Shown in pieces: positions 16,886 to 26,435 of a stretch of DNA of 64,000 nucleotides. Where the stretch lies: NCBI RefSeq assembly GCF_052327305.1, contig NZ_CP182486.1, positions 1,054,001 to 1,118,000 of the forward strand, in the 5' to 3' direction. This stretch comes from Sphingobium sp052327305 (GTDB lineage: Bacteria; Pseudomonadota; Alphaproteobacteria; Sphingomonadales; Sphingomonadaceae). The translations under genes and the position numbers were made by a program. Numbering within the stretch: the stretch's first letter is position 1; every line of letters starts with the position of its first letter. The notes beneath the pieces were generated by a model. It worked only from the letters and a program-made list of their open reading frames with translations, ran no database searches and was not told the DNA's origin.

Positions 16886-18904
16886 ATGATCCGCTCCTTA
16901 CCGCCTCTTTCTCTCGCTGCTCTCGCCTTCCTCACGACGCCAGCCATGGCGCAGCAGCCGGACGACGCCGACGTGGAGACGATCGTGGTGACGGGTGCGG
17001 GCCTGCCTCTTCCGCCCGGAACGCCTGCCTATGGGTCGGTCATCATTCGCGATGATCGACTGGACAGCAGCGCCTCGGGACGTCTGGAAAATGTGCTTCA
17101 GGATGTCGCGGGTTTTCAGCAGTTCCGCCGGTCGGACAGCCGCTCCGCCAACCCCTCTGCGCAGGGCGTCACGCTGCGCGCGCTCGGAGGCAATGCATCG
17201 AGCCGAACCCTGATGCTGCTCGATGGCGTGCCGCTGGCGGACCCGTTCTTCGGCTATATCCCGTTTAGCGCTCTCTCGCCCGACCGTCTCTCGGTCGTGC
17301 GGGTGACACGCGGCGGAGGCAGCGGTGCCTTCGGCGCCGGCGCGGTCGCCGGGACGATCGAGCTGGCGAGTGCCACGCGTGACCGCCTGCCCTTAGCGAG
17401 CGCATCGGCCTTTTATGGCAGCCGCGACGCGACAGAACTGGAAGCCAGCCTCTCGCCGGATCTCGGCGGCGGCTATGTCACGGTTTCGGGTCGATGGGAT
17501 CGGGGGGACGGCTTCAACACCACACCCGCAAGCCAGCGCACCAGCGCGACCGTGCCCGCGCGCTACGACGGCTGGTCGACAAACCTGCGTGCCGTCATAC
17601 CGGTACAGCCGGATGTCGAGTTGCAATTCCGCGCCTTGCTGTTCGAGGACAACCGCACGCTGCGCTTCGCCGGAGCGGACAGCATGAGTTCCGGTCAGGA
17701 CCTCAGCTTGCGCCTCGTGAGCCGTGGCCCCTGGAAGATCGACGCGCTGGTCTATGGGCAGGCGCGCGACTTCTCGAATATCGTCATATCCTCTTCCACC
17801 TTTCGCAAAACGCTGGATCAGCGCGCGACGCCGTCCACCGGCATAGGTGGCAAGATCGAGATTCGTCCGCCGGTCGGCAGCAGCAATGTGCTGCGCATCG
17901 GCACCGATTTCCGCCTGATGAGCGGCGACATGTTCGAGGACGCCTACAACGCCAATCTCGCCACCAATCCGCTGACGGCCAGCCGCCACGCTTATGGCGA
18001 GCAGTCCACCGTGGGCTTCTTCGCAGAGAATGACTGGACGCTCGGCCCGCTCATTCTGACCGGTGGCATCCGCGCCGATCGCTGGACGATCCGGCAAGGA
18101 ATTACCGAGAGCCGCAACCCGGCCGGCGTCCTCACGCAGCAGACGCGGCAGCCTGACCGCGACGACTGGCAGGTCACGGGACGTGCTGGCGCGATCCTAA
18201 CCCTTTCCGATGTGTTCGCGCTGCGTGGCGCCGGCTATACCGGCTTCCGCCTGCCTACTCTCAATGAGCTGTATCGCGGCTTCAGCGTGTTCCCGGTCAC
18301 GACGCAAGCAAACGCCAATCTGGCGCCCGAAAAGCTGCGCGGTGTCGAGGCCGGGTTTGATGTGACGCCGGCCCCCGGCATCACTCTGTCCGCCACGGCC
18401 TTCTACAACCGGCTGGAGGATGCGATCGCCAATGTGACGATCGGGACCAATCTGCGCCAGCGGCGCAATGTCGACGCAGTCGTCGCCAAGGGTATCGAGC
18501 TTGCCGGATCTGCGGATGTCGGACCATTCTCGCTCAGCGCGTCCTATGCCTATAATCGCAGCAAGGTGGATGCACCCGGTCTGGCCTTTGACGGACTGGT
18601 GCCCGCGCAGGTGCCCCGCCATGCTGCCAGCGGCACGCTTTCCTTCGTGCCGGCGGAAGGCGCCCTCATCTCGACCACATTGCGCTATGTCTCGCGCCAG
18701 TATGAGGACGACCTCCAGACCGATGCGCTGCCCGGCGCGGTCACGCTGGACGGCTATGCCCGTATGCCGATCGGCCGCGGTGTCTCGATCGTTGGACGCG
18801 CGGAGAATATCTTCGACAAGGCCGTGGTGACGCGCAACCAGGGCGGCTCCATTGACCTCGGCACGCCGCGCACGCTCTGGATCGGCGTCAGCTTCCGTCG
18901 TTAG
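16886..18904 (+). CDS. TonB-dependent receptor (no STN domain)
   Basis: A 672-residue outer-membrane active transporter. The signal peptide MIRSLPPLSLAALAFLTTPAMA ends before QQPDD, then the TonB-box-like ETIVVTGAGL, a plug (about 55-170, QGVTLRALGGNASSRTLMLL DGVPL as two pieces) and a 22-strand barrel with the family segment FRLPTLNELYRGF, ending in WIGVSFRR. The size is that of metal-chelate, haem or cobalamin receptors, but no ligand motif is decisive. The ATG at 16886 gives the clean signal peptide. No Fur box was seen in the 120-base upstream gap. Its stop overlaps the convergent cysQ stop by 4 bases. Confidence 0.93.
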   Translation: MIRSLPPLSLAALAFLTTPAMAQQPDDADVETIVVTGAGLPLPPGTPAYGSVIIRDDRLDSSASGRLENVLQDVAGFQQFRRSDSRSANPSAQGVTLRALGGNASSRTLMLLDGVPLADPFFGYIPFSALSPDRLSVVRVTRGGGSGAFGAGAVAGTIELASATRDRLPLASASAFYGSRDATELEASLSPDLGGGYVTVSGRWDRGDGFNTTPASQRTSATVPARYDGWSTNLRAVIPVQPDVELQFRALLFEDNRTLRFAGADSMSSGQDLSLRLVSRGPWKIDALVYGQARDFSNIVISSSTFRKTLDQRATPSTGIGGKIEIRPPVGSSNVLRIGTDFRLMSGDMFEDAYNANLATNPLTASRHAYGEQSTVGFFAENDWTLGPLILTGGIRADRWTIRQGITESRNPAGVLTQQTRQPDRDDWQVTGRAGAILTLSDVFALRGAGYTGFRLPTLNELYRGFSVFPVTTQANANLAPEKLRGVEAGFDVTPAPGITLSATAFYNRLEDAIANVTIGTNLRQRRNVDAVVAKGIELAGSADVGPFSLSASYAYNRSKVDAPGLAFDGLVPAQVPRHAASGTLSFVPAEGALISTTLRYVSRQYEDDLQTDALPGAVTLDGYARMPIGRGVSIVGRAENIFDKAVVTRNQGGSIDLGTPRTLWIGVSFRR

Positions 18905-19659
18905 AGGCTGGCGACCAGATCCAGGACGCGCCCGGCATGTTCGGGCCGGCAAATGAGCAGATCAGGCAAATAGACATTGTCCTGATTGTAGACGAGCGGC
19001 GACCCGTCGATCCGTGAGCAATGGAGGCCATGTGCCTTTGCCACGGCGACGGGTGCACAGCTGTCCCATTCATACTGCCCGCCTGAGTGGAGATAGATAT
19101 CCGCCTCACCCCGGATGATGGACATCGCCTTCGCTCCGGCCGATCCCATCGGCACAAGCTCCGCATCCAGTGCCTTCGCAACCGCGACCGCTTCGGCGGC
19201 AGGTCGCGAGCGCGAGACCACCATGCGGAGCCGATCCGGTTCGGCCGGCACGACAACCGGCGCATCGGTGCGATAAACCACTCCATCCCCCACACCGGGA
19301 AGCGAGACAGCGCCCACGCTCGCCTCACCGTCGATCGCGAGGCCCACATGCACGGCCCAGTCTTCACGAGATTCACTATACTCGCGCGTGCCGTCGACCG
19401 GATCGACGATCCAGACCCGCGACTTGCCGAGGCGCGAGCCCTCGCACTTCATCTCCTCGGAGAGCAGACCGTCGTCCGGCCGTTGCGCGCGCAGGGCATG
19501 AACCAGAAACTGGTTGGCCGTCTGGTCACCAACGTCGCCGAGCGCCTTGCCGATGCACACGCCCGCGCCTCTCACTTCGATGAGAATGCGCCCCGCGACG
19601 CGCGCGAGGTGCGCGGCCAGCTCGGCGTCGGACAGGGCGGAGCAGTCGGTGGTGCTCAC
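18901..19659 (-). CDS. cysQ: 3'(2'),5'-bisphosphate nucleotidase CysQ
   Basis: A 252-residue Mg-dependent, Li-sensitive phosphatase that converts PAP to AMP, clearing the by-product of sulfate assimilation. The metal-binding signature WIVDPVDGTREY (about 83-94), the upstream LLSEEMKCEG (E ligand) and YEWDSCAPVAVAKAHG (second signature) are intact. It is the last gene of cysD-cysNC-cysQ, overlapping cysNC by 4 bases, and this context supports PAP rather than inositol phosphate as substrate. Confidence 0.92.
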   Translation of the reverse strand: MSTTDCSALSDAELAAHLARVAGRILIEVRGAGVCIGKALGDVGDQTANQFLVHALRAQRPDDGLLSEEMKCEGSRLGKSRVWIVDPVDGTREYSESREDWAVHVGLAIDGEASVGAVSLPGVGDGVVYRTDAPVVVPAEPDRLRMVVSRSRPAAEAVAVAKALDAELVPMGSAGAKAMSIIRGEADIYLHSGGQYEWDSCAPVAVAKAHGLHCSRIDGSPLVYNQDNVYLPDLLICRPEHAGRVLDLVASL

Positions 19660-21590
19660 GGGATGATCGACTGGACGATGAAGCGCGCAGCCTCTTCAGG
19701 CGTCATGCTCGTGGTATCCACGCGGATCTCCGGATTTTCCGGCGCCTCATACGGGCTGTCGATGCCCGTGAAGTTCTTGAGCTCGCCTGCCCGCGCCTTT
19801 TTGTAGAGACCTTTCACGTCGCGTGCCTCTGCTTCAGCGAGCGGCGTGTCCACGAAGATTTCGACGAACTCGCCCTGCGGCAGCATGGATCGCACCATCT
19901 CGCGCTCGGCGCGGAATGGCGAGATGAACGCCGTGAGCACAATCAGGCCCGCATCCGTCATCAGCTTGGCCACCTCGCCCACGCGGCGGATATTCTCGAT
20001 CCGGTCCGCTTCGGTAAAGCCAAGGTCCTTGTTGAGGCCGTGACGCACATTGTCGCCATCGAGCAGGAAGCTGTGGCGGTTCATCCGCGCCAGTTCCTTC
20101 TCGACCAGATTGGCGATGGTCGACTTGCCCGCGCCCGAGAGGCCAGTGAACCAGAGCAGCTTGGGCGTCTGGTTCTTCAGCGCGGCCCGTGCCTCGCGCG
20201 TGACATCCGTAGGCTGCCAGTGGACATTCTGCGCCCGCCGCAGTGAGAAGTGCAGCATCCCCGCCGCGACCGTCGCATTCGTCATGCGGTCGATGAGGAT
20301 GAAGCCGCCCAAGGTGCGGCTATCGGCATAGGGCTCGAAGACCAGCGGCTTATCCGTGGTCAGCTCCACGACACCAATCGCGTTGAGCTCCAGTGTCTTC
20401 GCCGCCAGATGATCCAGCGTGTTGACGTTGACCTGATATTTGGGCGCCTGCACAGTCACGGAGACGGTCTGCGTGGCGAGCTTCAGCCAGTATGAGCGGC
20501 CCGGCTTCATGGCCTCGTCCGCCATCCAGACCAGCGTCGCTTCGAACTGGTCGGACACTTCGGGCGCCGCATCGGCAATCGCGATCACGTCTCCGCGCGA
20601 ACAATCGACCTCGTCGGCAAGAGTCAGTGTGACCGATTGCCCGGCGACCGCCTCATCCAGATCTCCGCCTAGGGCAACGATGCGCTGAATCGTGCTCGTC
20701 TTGCCCGAGGGCAGCACCCGCACGGCGTCACCGGGCCGGACGACGCCGCCGGAAACAAGCCCCGAGAAACCCCGGAAATCGAGGTTGGGCCGATTAACCC
20801 ACTGCACCGGCATGCGGAACGGTCGCTTCTGATCGGCCTCGTTATCGACCGACACCGACTCCAGATGCGCGATCAGGCTCGGCCCATGATACCAGGGCGT
20901 GTTCTCGCTGGCGGCAGTGATATTGTCGCCCTTGAAGCCCGATATCGGGATAGCGAGAAAGTCGGTAATGCCGATTTCGCTCGCAAAGGCACGATAGGCC
21001 AGACGGATGCGATCGAAAACCGCCTTGTCATAGTCCACCAGATCCATCTTGTTCACCGCGAGGACGATGTGCCGGATACCCAGCAGCTTCGCGAGATAGC
21101 TGTGACGCCGGGTCTGCTCGAGCACGCCCTTGCGCGCGTCGATGAGGATGACGGCAAGGTCGGCGGTCGAGGCACCAGTGACCATGTTGCGCGTATACTG
21201 CTCGTGTCCGGGGCAGTCCGCGACGATGAACTTGCGCTTCTCTGTCGCGAAAAAGCGGTAGGCCACGTCGATGGTGATGCCCTGCTCCCGCTCGGCAGCG
21301 AGACCATCCACCAGCAGCGCGAAGTCGATCTCGCCGCCCTGCGTGCCGACGCGCTTGCTGTCCTTCTCCAGCGCGGCGAGTTGATCCTCGAAGATCATCT
21401 TGCTGTCGTAAAGCAGCCGACCGATCAGGGTCGATTTGCCGTCGTCCACGCTTCCGCAGGTAATGAAGCGAAGCATGGTCTTGCCCTGATGCTGGGCAAG
21501 ATAGGCGTCGATGTCCTGCGCGATCAGGGCATCGGTTTTGTAAACCGCTGTATCCTGCGCGGCGGCGGGGGCGTCGATGTCAGCCATCAA
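19656..21590 (-). CDS. cysNC: Bifunctional sulfate adenylyltransferase large subunit / APS kinase
   Basis: A 644-residue fusion. The N-terminal GTPase half (about 35-455, CysN) has GSVDDGKST, DCPGHEQY and NKMD motifs and drives APS synthesis with CysD. The C-terminal kinase (about 465-640, CysC) has P-loop GLSGAGKST, DGDNVRHGLNKDLGF and FVDTPLAEAEARDVKGLY, and makes PAPS. Such NodQ-like fusions are common in Alphaproteobacteria. The 4-base overlaps with cysD upstream and cysQ downstream make a tight operon. No reductase genes (cysH, cysI) are in the window. Confidence 0.96.
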   Translation of the reverse strand: MMADIDAPAAAQDTAVYKTDALIAQDIDAYLAQHQGKTMLRFITCGSVDDGKSTLIGRLLYDSKMIFEDQLAALEKDSKRVGTQGGEIDFALLVDGLAAEREQGITIDVAYRFFATEKRKFIVADCPGHEQYTRNMVTGASTADLAVILIDARKGVLEQTRRHSYLAKLLGIRHIVLAVNKMDLVDYDKAVFDRIRLAYRAFASEIGITDFLAIPISGFKGDNITAASENTPWYHGPSLIAHLESVSVDNEADQKRPFRMPVQWVNRPNLDFRGFSGLVSGGVVRPGDAVRVLPSGKTSTIQRIVALGGDLDEAVAGQSVTLTLADEVDCSRGDVIAIADAAPEVSDQFEATLVWMADEAMKPGRSYWLKLATQTVSVTVQAPKYQVNVNTLDHLAAKTLELNAIGVVELTTDKPLVFEPYADSRTLGGFILIDRMTNATVAAGMLHFSLRRAQNVHWQPTDVTREARAALKNQTPKLLWFTGLSGAGKSTIANLVEKELARMNRHSFLLDGDNVRHGLNKDLGFTEADRIENIRRVGEVAKLMTDAGLIVLTAFISPFRAEREMVRSMLPQGEFVEIFVDTPLAEAEARDVKGLYKKARAGELKNFTGIDSPYEAPENPEIRVDTTSMTPEEAARFIVQSIIP

Positions 21591-22492
21591 AAATAGCCCT
21601 CCTGCTTCTTCTTCTCCATGCTGGCGTCGCCCGCATCCTTGTCGATCGCGCGGCCCTGCCGTTCGCTGGTGGTGGTCAGCAGCATTTCCTGCACGACTTC
21701 CGAAAGCGTCGCCGCTTCGCTTTCCACCGCGCCGGTCAGCGGATAGCAGCCGAGGGTGCGGAAGCGGATGGAGCGCGTGACCGGCTCCTCTCCGTCCTTG
21801 AGCGGAAAGCGCTCATCGTCGACCATCAGGATCAGCCCGTCCCGCTCCACAGTGGGGCGCGGTGCCGCGAAGTAGAGCGGCACGATCTCGATGCCCTCCT
21901 TCATGATGTACTGCCAGATGTCGAGCTCGGTCCAGTTGCTGATCGGGAAGGCGCGGATGCTTTCGCCCTTCGCCTTGCGCGCATTGTAGAGGTTCCACAG
22001 CTCCGGCCGCTGGTTCTTGGGATCCCAGCGATGCGAGGCGGAGCGGAAGGAGAAGACGCGCTCCTTGGCCCGGCTCTTCTCCTCGTCGCGGCGTGCGCCA
22101 CCGAAGGCGACGTCGAAGCCATATTTATCGAGCGCCTGCTTCAGCCCTTCCGTCTTCCACATGTCGGTGTGCAGCGGGCCGTGATCGAAGGGGTTGATGC
22201 CCTTCTCCAAGGCTTCCGGATTCTGGTGGACGAGCAGTTCCATGCCCGCCGCCTTCGCGGCCTTGTCGCGCAGCGCATACATGTCCCGGAACTTCCAGGT
22301 CGTGTCGACATGAAGCAGCGGAAAGGGCGGCGGCGAGGGATAAAAGGCCTTCTTGGCCAGATGCAGCATCACGGCCGAATCCTTGCCGACCGAATAGAGC
22401 ATCACCGGCTTTTCAGCTTCGGCGACGACCTCCCGCATGATGTGGATGCTCTCCGCCTCCAGGCGGTCAAGATGCGTAAGCGTATGGACCAT
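21587..22492 (-). CDS. cysD: Sulfate adenylyltransferase small subunit
   Basis: A 301-residue PAPS-reductase-like ATP pyrophosphatase domain protein; with CysN it makes adenosine phosphosulfate from ATP and sulfate. The PP-loop YSVGKDSAVMLHLA (about 32-45) and segments FPLLHVDTTWKFRDMY, GGARRDEEKSRAKER and the C-terminal KKKQEGYF are standard. It is first of the cysD-cysNC-cysQ operon. The upstream 150-base gap carries a GTCGCGC-N6-GCGCGAC inverted repeat (22598-22617) that could be an operator. Confidence 0.96.
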   Translation of the reverse strand: MVHTLTHLDRLEAESIHIMREVVAEAEKPVMLYSVGKDSAVMLHLAKKAFYPSPPPFPLLHVDTTWKFRDMYALRDKAAKAAGMELLVHQNPEALEKGINPFDHGPLHTDMWKTEGLKQALDKYGFDVAFGGARRDEEKSRAKERVFSFRSASHRWDPKNQRPELWNLYNARKAKGESIRAFPISNWTELDIWQYIMKEGIEIVPLYFAAPRPTVERDGLILMVDDERFPLKDGEEPVTRSIRFRTLGCYPLTGAVESEAATLSEVVQEMLLTTTSERQGRAIDKDAGDASMEKKKQEGYF

Positions 22493-22643
22493 GATGAGAG
22501 GCCAGTTAGCTGCGCGGCCCGCACATGCAATGCAGCAATGCTTGGCACCGCGACATACAGACTTTAGGCGGTGTCGACGAATTCCGCATGACTTGCCGTC
22601 GCGCGGCTATGCGCGACACGCCACTTCCAGAAGGATCGCCGGA

Positions 22644-23615
22644 TTGACTCGCCTCAAGGATTTCTTCGATCCCTATATCATTGCCCTGCTCGGCACCGTG
22701 CTCCTCGCGACCCTTCTGCCGGCGCGGGGGCCGGCGGTGGCGGTGTTCGACATACTGGTGGATGCAGCCGTCGTGCTTCTGTTCTTCCTCCACGGTGCCA
22801 AGCTTTCGCGCGAATCGATCGTTTCTAGCGCAGGCAACTGGCAGCTTCACCTTGCCGTGCTCGGCACCACCTTCGTTCTGTTTCCGGCGCTGGGCTGGGG
22901 CATAGCGGCGATCCCCGGCCTCACCCCAGTTGTCGCGAGCGGCATGCTGTTCCTGACTCTGCTGCCCTCGACCGTCCAGTCGTCAATCGCTTTTACGTCG
23001 ATCGCGCGCGGCAATGTCGCGGCCGCAGTGTTCTGCGCATCCTTCTCGAATCTCGTCGGTATCGCGATCACGCCCGCACTCGTCGCGCTGCTCATGAGTC
23101 AGGTCGGCACCGGCGCGGGCTTCTCCTTCTCGTCGGTCGAGAAGATCCTGCTGCAGATGCTCCTGCCCTTCATTGTCGGGCATCTTATGCGCCCGGTGGT
23201 CGGCGGTTTCATATCCCGCCACAAGAGCCTCATCACCAATGTGGACCGCGGCTCCATCCTGCTGATCGTCTACTCCGCGTTCAGCGCCGCCGTGATCGAA
23301 GGGCTGTGGCAGCAGATGCCTCCTTCCTCGCTGCTTCTGATTTTCGTGCTGTCGACAGTGTTGCTGCTGATCGTGCTGGGCGTCACCTGGCGCTTGGGCG
23401 GGCTGATCGGCCTAGCGCGCGAGGACAAGATCGTGCTGCTGTTCTGCGGCTCGAAGAAGAGCCTGGCGACCGGCGTGCCCATGGCCGGCGTGCTTTTCCC
23501 CGCCGCATTGGTCGGGCAGGCGATCCTGCCTCTCATGCTGTTTCATCAGATCCAGCTTATTGCCTGCGCGTTTCTGGCGCGCAGCCTGGCACGGACGGCG
23601 CCGAACGGGAGTTAG
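22644..23615 (+). CDS. Bile acid:sodium symporter (SBF/YfeH-like) family transporter
   Basis: A 323-residue inner-membrane protein with nine to ten helices, starting LTRLKDFFDPYIIALLG. The pattern VLLFFLHGAKLSRE and the late LFCGSKKSLATGVPMA are typical of the SBF-like/YfeH group of the BASS superfamily. The TTG start at 22644 is chosen because AAGGA lies 8 bases upstream; the longer frame would run antisense into cysD. The transported ion or acid is unknown. The divergent arrangement with the sulfate operon raises a possible link to sulfur compounds, but that is inference only. Confidence 0.85.
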   Translation: MTRLKDFFDPYIIALLGTVLLATLLPARGPAVAVFDILVDAAVVLLFFLHGAKLSRESIVSSAGNWQLHLAVLGTTFVLFPALGWGIAAIPGLTPVVASGMLFLTLLPSTVQSSIAFTSIARGNVAAAVFCASFSNLVGIAITPALVALLMSQVGTGAGFSFSSVEKILLQMLLPFIVGHLMRPVVGGFISRHKSLITNVDRGSILLIVYSAFSAAVIEGLWQQMPPSSLLLIFVLSTVLLLIVLGVTWRLGGLIGLAREDKIVLLFCGSKKSLATGVPMAGVLFPAALVGQAILPLMLFHQIQLIACAFLARSLARTAPNGS

Positions 23616-23702
23616 CTATGCGAAGGAGGCCGCCGGTTGATGCGAGGCTTGCGCGGCGCAACGCATTGACATCGCGCGACACTGGATGAAGGTGCATGCG
23701 CC

Positions 23703-24728
23703 ATGACAGTCCTCGAACATCTCATCGCCGACATGCCCAAGGCCGAGCTCCACCTTCATATCGAAGGGAGCCTTGAACCTGAGCTGATGTTCGCCCTCGC
23801 CCAGCGCAACAAAGTGACGATTCCCTTCGCCTCGGTGGAGGATGTCCGCGCAGCCTACAGCTTCTCCCGCCTTCAGGACTTTCTCGACATTTATTATGCC
23901 GGTGCCGATGTGCTGCGCACGGAAGAGGACTTCCGCGACCTTGCGCTTGCCTATTTTGATCGGGCGGCCGCGGACAATGTCGTTCACGCGGAGATCTTCT
24001 TCGATCCCCAGGCCCACACGGATCGCGGCATTCCCTTCAGTGTCGTGGCGGAGGGGTTGCTGGCAGGCATGAAGGACGCCGAGGCGAAGCACGGCCTGAC
24101 GTCCCGCCTCATCCTCTGCTTCCTGCGTCATCTCGACGAAGATGCCGCCTTTGCCACTCTCGCCGCCGCCGAGCCCTGGCTTGACCGGATCGAGGGCGTT
24201 GGGCTGGACAGCTCCGAGATGGGGCATCCGCCCGCCAAGTTCGCGAACGTCTTCGCCCGCGCGGGGGAAATGGGCCTTCGCAGGGTCGCCCATGCCGGCG
24301 AGGAAGGTCCGCCCGCTTATGTGCATGAGGCGCTCGACCTGCTCAAAGTCGACCGTCTCGACCATGGCAATCGCAGCCTTGAGGATCAGGCGCTCGTCAC
24401 CCGGCTGGCCCGCGAGAGCATGACTCTCACGGTCTGCCCGCTGTCCAACCTCAAGCTTTGCGTGATCGACGATATGCGCGCGCACCCCATCCCCACCATG
24501 CTGCGGCAGGGACTTCGCGCCACGATCAACTCGGACGATCCCGCCTATTTCGGCGGTTATGTGAACGACAATTACCGGGCGCTTGCCACCGCCGGTCTCG
24601 TCGATGCGGACGATCTGATCCTGCTGGCGCGCAACAGCTTCCTCGGATCATTCCTGGATGACGCGGCAGTGGCGACGCATCTGGCAGCGCTGGACGCCGC
24701 CGCCCATCATTATCAGCCCAGCCGGTAG
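23703..24728 (+). CDS. Adenosine/adenine deaminase family protein (probably adenine deaminase)
   Basis: A 341-residue zinc amidohydrolase for purine salvage. Metal and catalytic residues are visible in ELHLHIEGSLEPE (His pair), VAHAGEEGPP (His), LDHGNRSLED and NSDDPAYFGGY (Asp). The segment VGLDSSEMGHPPAKF resembles the Aah1/PA0148-type branch, characterised as adenine deaminases, rather than true adenosine deaminases, so adenine to hypoxanthine is the likelier reaction. The 3' end overlaps the convergent galactosidase gene by 16 bases. Confidence 0.88.
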   Translation: MTVLEHLIADMPKAELHLHIEGSLEPELMFALAQRNKVTIPFASVEDVRAAYSFSRLQDFLDIYYAGADVLRTEEDFRDLALAYFDRAAADNVVHAEIFFDPQAHTDRGIPFSVVAEGLLAGMKDAEAKHGLTSRLILCFLRHLDEDAAFATLAAAEPWLDRIEGVGLDSSEMGHPPAKFANVFARAGEMGLRRVAHAGEEGPPAYVHEALDLLKVDRLDHGNRSLEDQALVTRLARESMTLTVCPLSNLKLCVIDDMRAHPIPTMLRQGLRATINSDDPAYFGGYVNDNYRALATAGLVDADDLILLARNSFLGSFLDDAAVATHLAALDAAAHHYQPSR

Positions 24729-26074
24729 AGCCCGGCCCCATGGGACGGGAGCGTCTGCGCGAAGCGGCCGCCCGATACGGGCTCAAGCGCTTGCCCCGAC
24801 CAGAGATCACGCACGGGCATTGACCCGCTCAGGCCCAGATCGCGCAAGGCAATGCCAACCTCGCGCTCGCGCTTGCTGACGTTGAACAGCGCGACATAGC
24901 GCCCGCGTCCGTCCGCAGGACGGGCCGACCAGATCCGCACCCCATCGGCCACGAAATGCGGCTCGTTGCCGCTGCTCGTCTGATTGACTGCCAGCACCTC
25001 CCGATTGGTCAGAAGGGCCAGCGTGGGGGCATCTAAATAGCGCAAATCTCCACCCATGATGAGCGGGGACCGCGCGATCGACCACAGAGTCATGAGGGTG
25101 CGCTGCTCGTCCGGCGTGAATCGGCTGTCCCGTTTGCCGAGCGCCAGGCGGCCGAGCGGCAGCATGTCGGCGTCGGGCCACGCGCCGGGGCGGCGCCACG
25201 GGTTCCAGTTTTCCAGACGCACGAACTGGGCCTCCAGCATCGGCCATTCGTCCCAGAAGTCGTCGCTGATCCGCCACATCTGCGCATATTTGCGAACATG
25301 GTCGCCGCGGACGACCGGCGTTTCGCCCGGCGAGAGGCTGAGCATCATCGGCCGGCCCGAATTCACGATTGCCTTGTGCGCTGCCTCGATCTCGGCGGCG
25401 TGCGCGTCGTAGGGCCGGCTCATATCGTCCATCTTGATGAAGTCGACGCCCCAGGAGGCGTAGAGCGCGAACACGCTGTCATAATAGGCCTGCGCGCCCG
25501 GCTTCGTCATATCGACGCCGTACATATCCGGATTCCACGAGCAGATGCTGCTCTTGTCGGCAATGTCCGCGGCGCGATAGCGCGTGCCGAGAACCGGAAG
25601 GTTTCGCTCCACCGCGAGGCGCGGGATGCCGCGCATCAGGTGGATGCCGAATTTGAGGCCTAGAGCGTGCACATCCGCCGCGAGCGGCGTGAAGCCTCTG
25701 TCATTTTTGCTTGAGGGAAAACGATTGGGCGCCGGAATGAGCCGGCCATATCCGTCCATCGCCGGCACTGGCTTGGCGTTGTAACTGTAGCTGGACGCCT
25801 CCGGCTCGTACCACTGAATATCGACCGTGAAGATGTCATAGCCAAAGGGCAGCAGCTTCTCCGCCATGATCTTCGCCGTTTCACGGGCCTGCTCTTCAGT
25901 GATCGTGGTGGCGAAACTGTTCCAGCTGTTCCAGCCCATCGGCGGCGTCGGCGCGAGCACGCCCTTCGTGCCGCCCTTTCGGGCTGCGACACCTGCACTT
26001 TCCGCTATCATGGCGGTGGTGGCAGCGATCATGGCTCCGGTGAGCATTTCGCGACGATTGGCTTTCATTTCCAC
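24713..26074 (-). CDS. GH27 alpha-galactosidase, exported
   Basis: A 453-residue glycoside hydrolase. A twin-arginine-like leader (ANRREMLTGAMIAATTAMIA) precedes the TIM barrel opening with TPPMGWNSWNSF, the GH27 hallmark. The expected nucleophile is in VDFIKMDDMS and the acid/base in WRISDDFWDEW. A C-terminal beta-sandwich follows (about 370-453). It would release alpha-linked galactose, or possibly alpha-N-acetylgalactosamine or beta-L-arabinopyranose, which other GH27 members cleave. No other polysaccharide-utilisation gene is adjacent, though the xylose cluster lies 2 kb away. Confidence 0.9.
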   Translation of the reverse strand: MEMKANRREMLTGAMIAATTAMIAESAGVAARKGGTKGVLAPTPPMGWNSWNSFATTITEEQARETAKIMAEKLLPFGYDIFTVDIQWYEPEASSYSYNAKPVPAMDGYGRLIPAPNRFPSSKNDRGFTPLAADVHALGLKFGIHLMRGIPRLAVERNLPVLGTRYRAADIADKSSICSWNPDMYGVDMTKPGAQAYYDSVFALYASWGVDFIKMDDMSRPYDAHAAEIEAAHKAIVNSGRPMMLSLSPGETPVVRGDHVRKYAQMWRISDDFWDEWPMLEAQFVRLENWNPWRRPGAWPDADMLPLGRLALGKRDSRFTPDEQRTLMTLWSIARSPLIMGGDLRYLDAPTLALLTNREVLAVNQTSSGNEPHFVADGVRIWSARPADGRGRYVALFNVSKREREVGIALRDLGLSGSMPVRDLWSGQALEPVSGGRFAQTLPSHGAGLYRLG

Positions 26075-26435
26075 TCTTCTCCCTGTGCGTCGTCTCGCAC
26101 CTTCTCAATTCGCACGCCCATCCGATGTGCTTTGCTTGCAATAGATCGAGTCGACCCGATCAGCCGCTGGCAGTCAAAACGGCGAGAATGGACGTATCAG
26201 ATAACTGGCCAAGCCCTAGCGCCACCTGTCGCACATTAGAACCTCTCTTGAGATAACAGCGCCTCAAGCGGGCCAATGCCCCGCCGATTGCAGCAAAATT
26301 GGCCCCGAAACGATCGCGACCCTGCAATTCGTCGCAAAACAGTGTTCAGATTGGAACAGTCGGGCCAAATCAACCTTAACGCCCTCGAAAGCATTCGATC
26401 TTTCTGTTAGGCACCTCTGACTAGGTCAACAGCTT
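26075..26435. other. Divergent gap with two adjacent inverted repeats
   Basis: This 361-base gap separates the galactosidase start from the PEP-CTERM gene. It holds CTTGAG-N10-CTCAAG (26247-26268) and, directly after, GGGCCAAT-N20-ATTGGCCC (26270-26305). A weaker TCGAA/TTCGA repeat is near 26388-26400. These could be operators or RNA hairpins. No tRNA or open frame with protein character was found. Confidence 0.4.
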
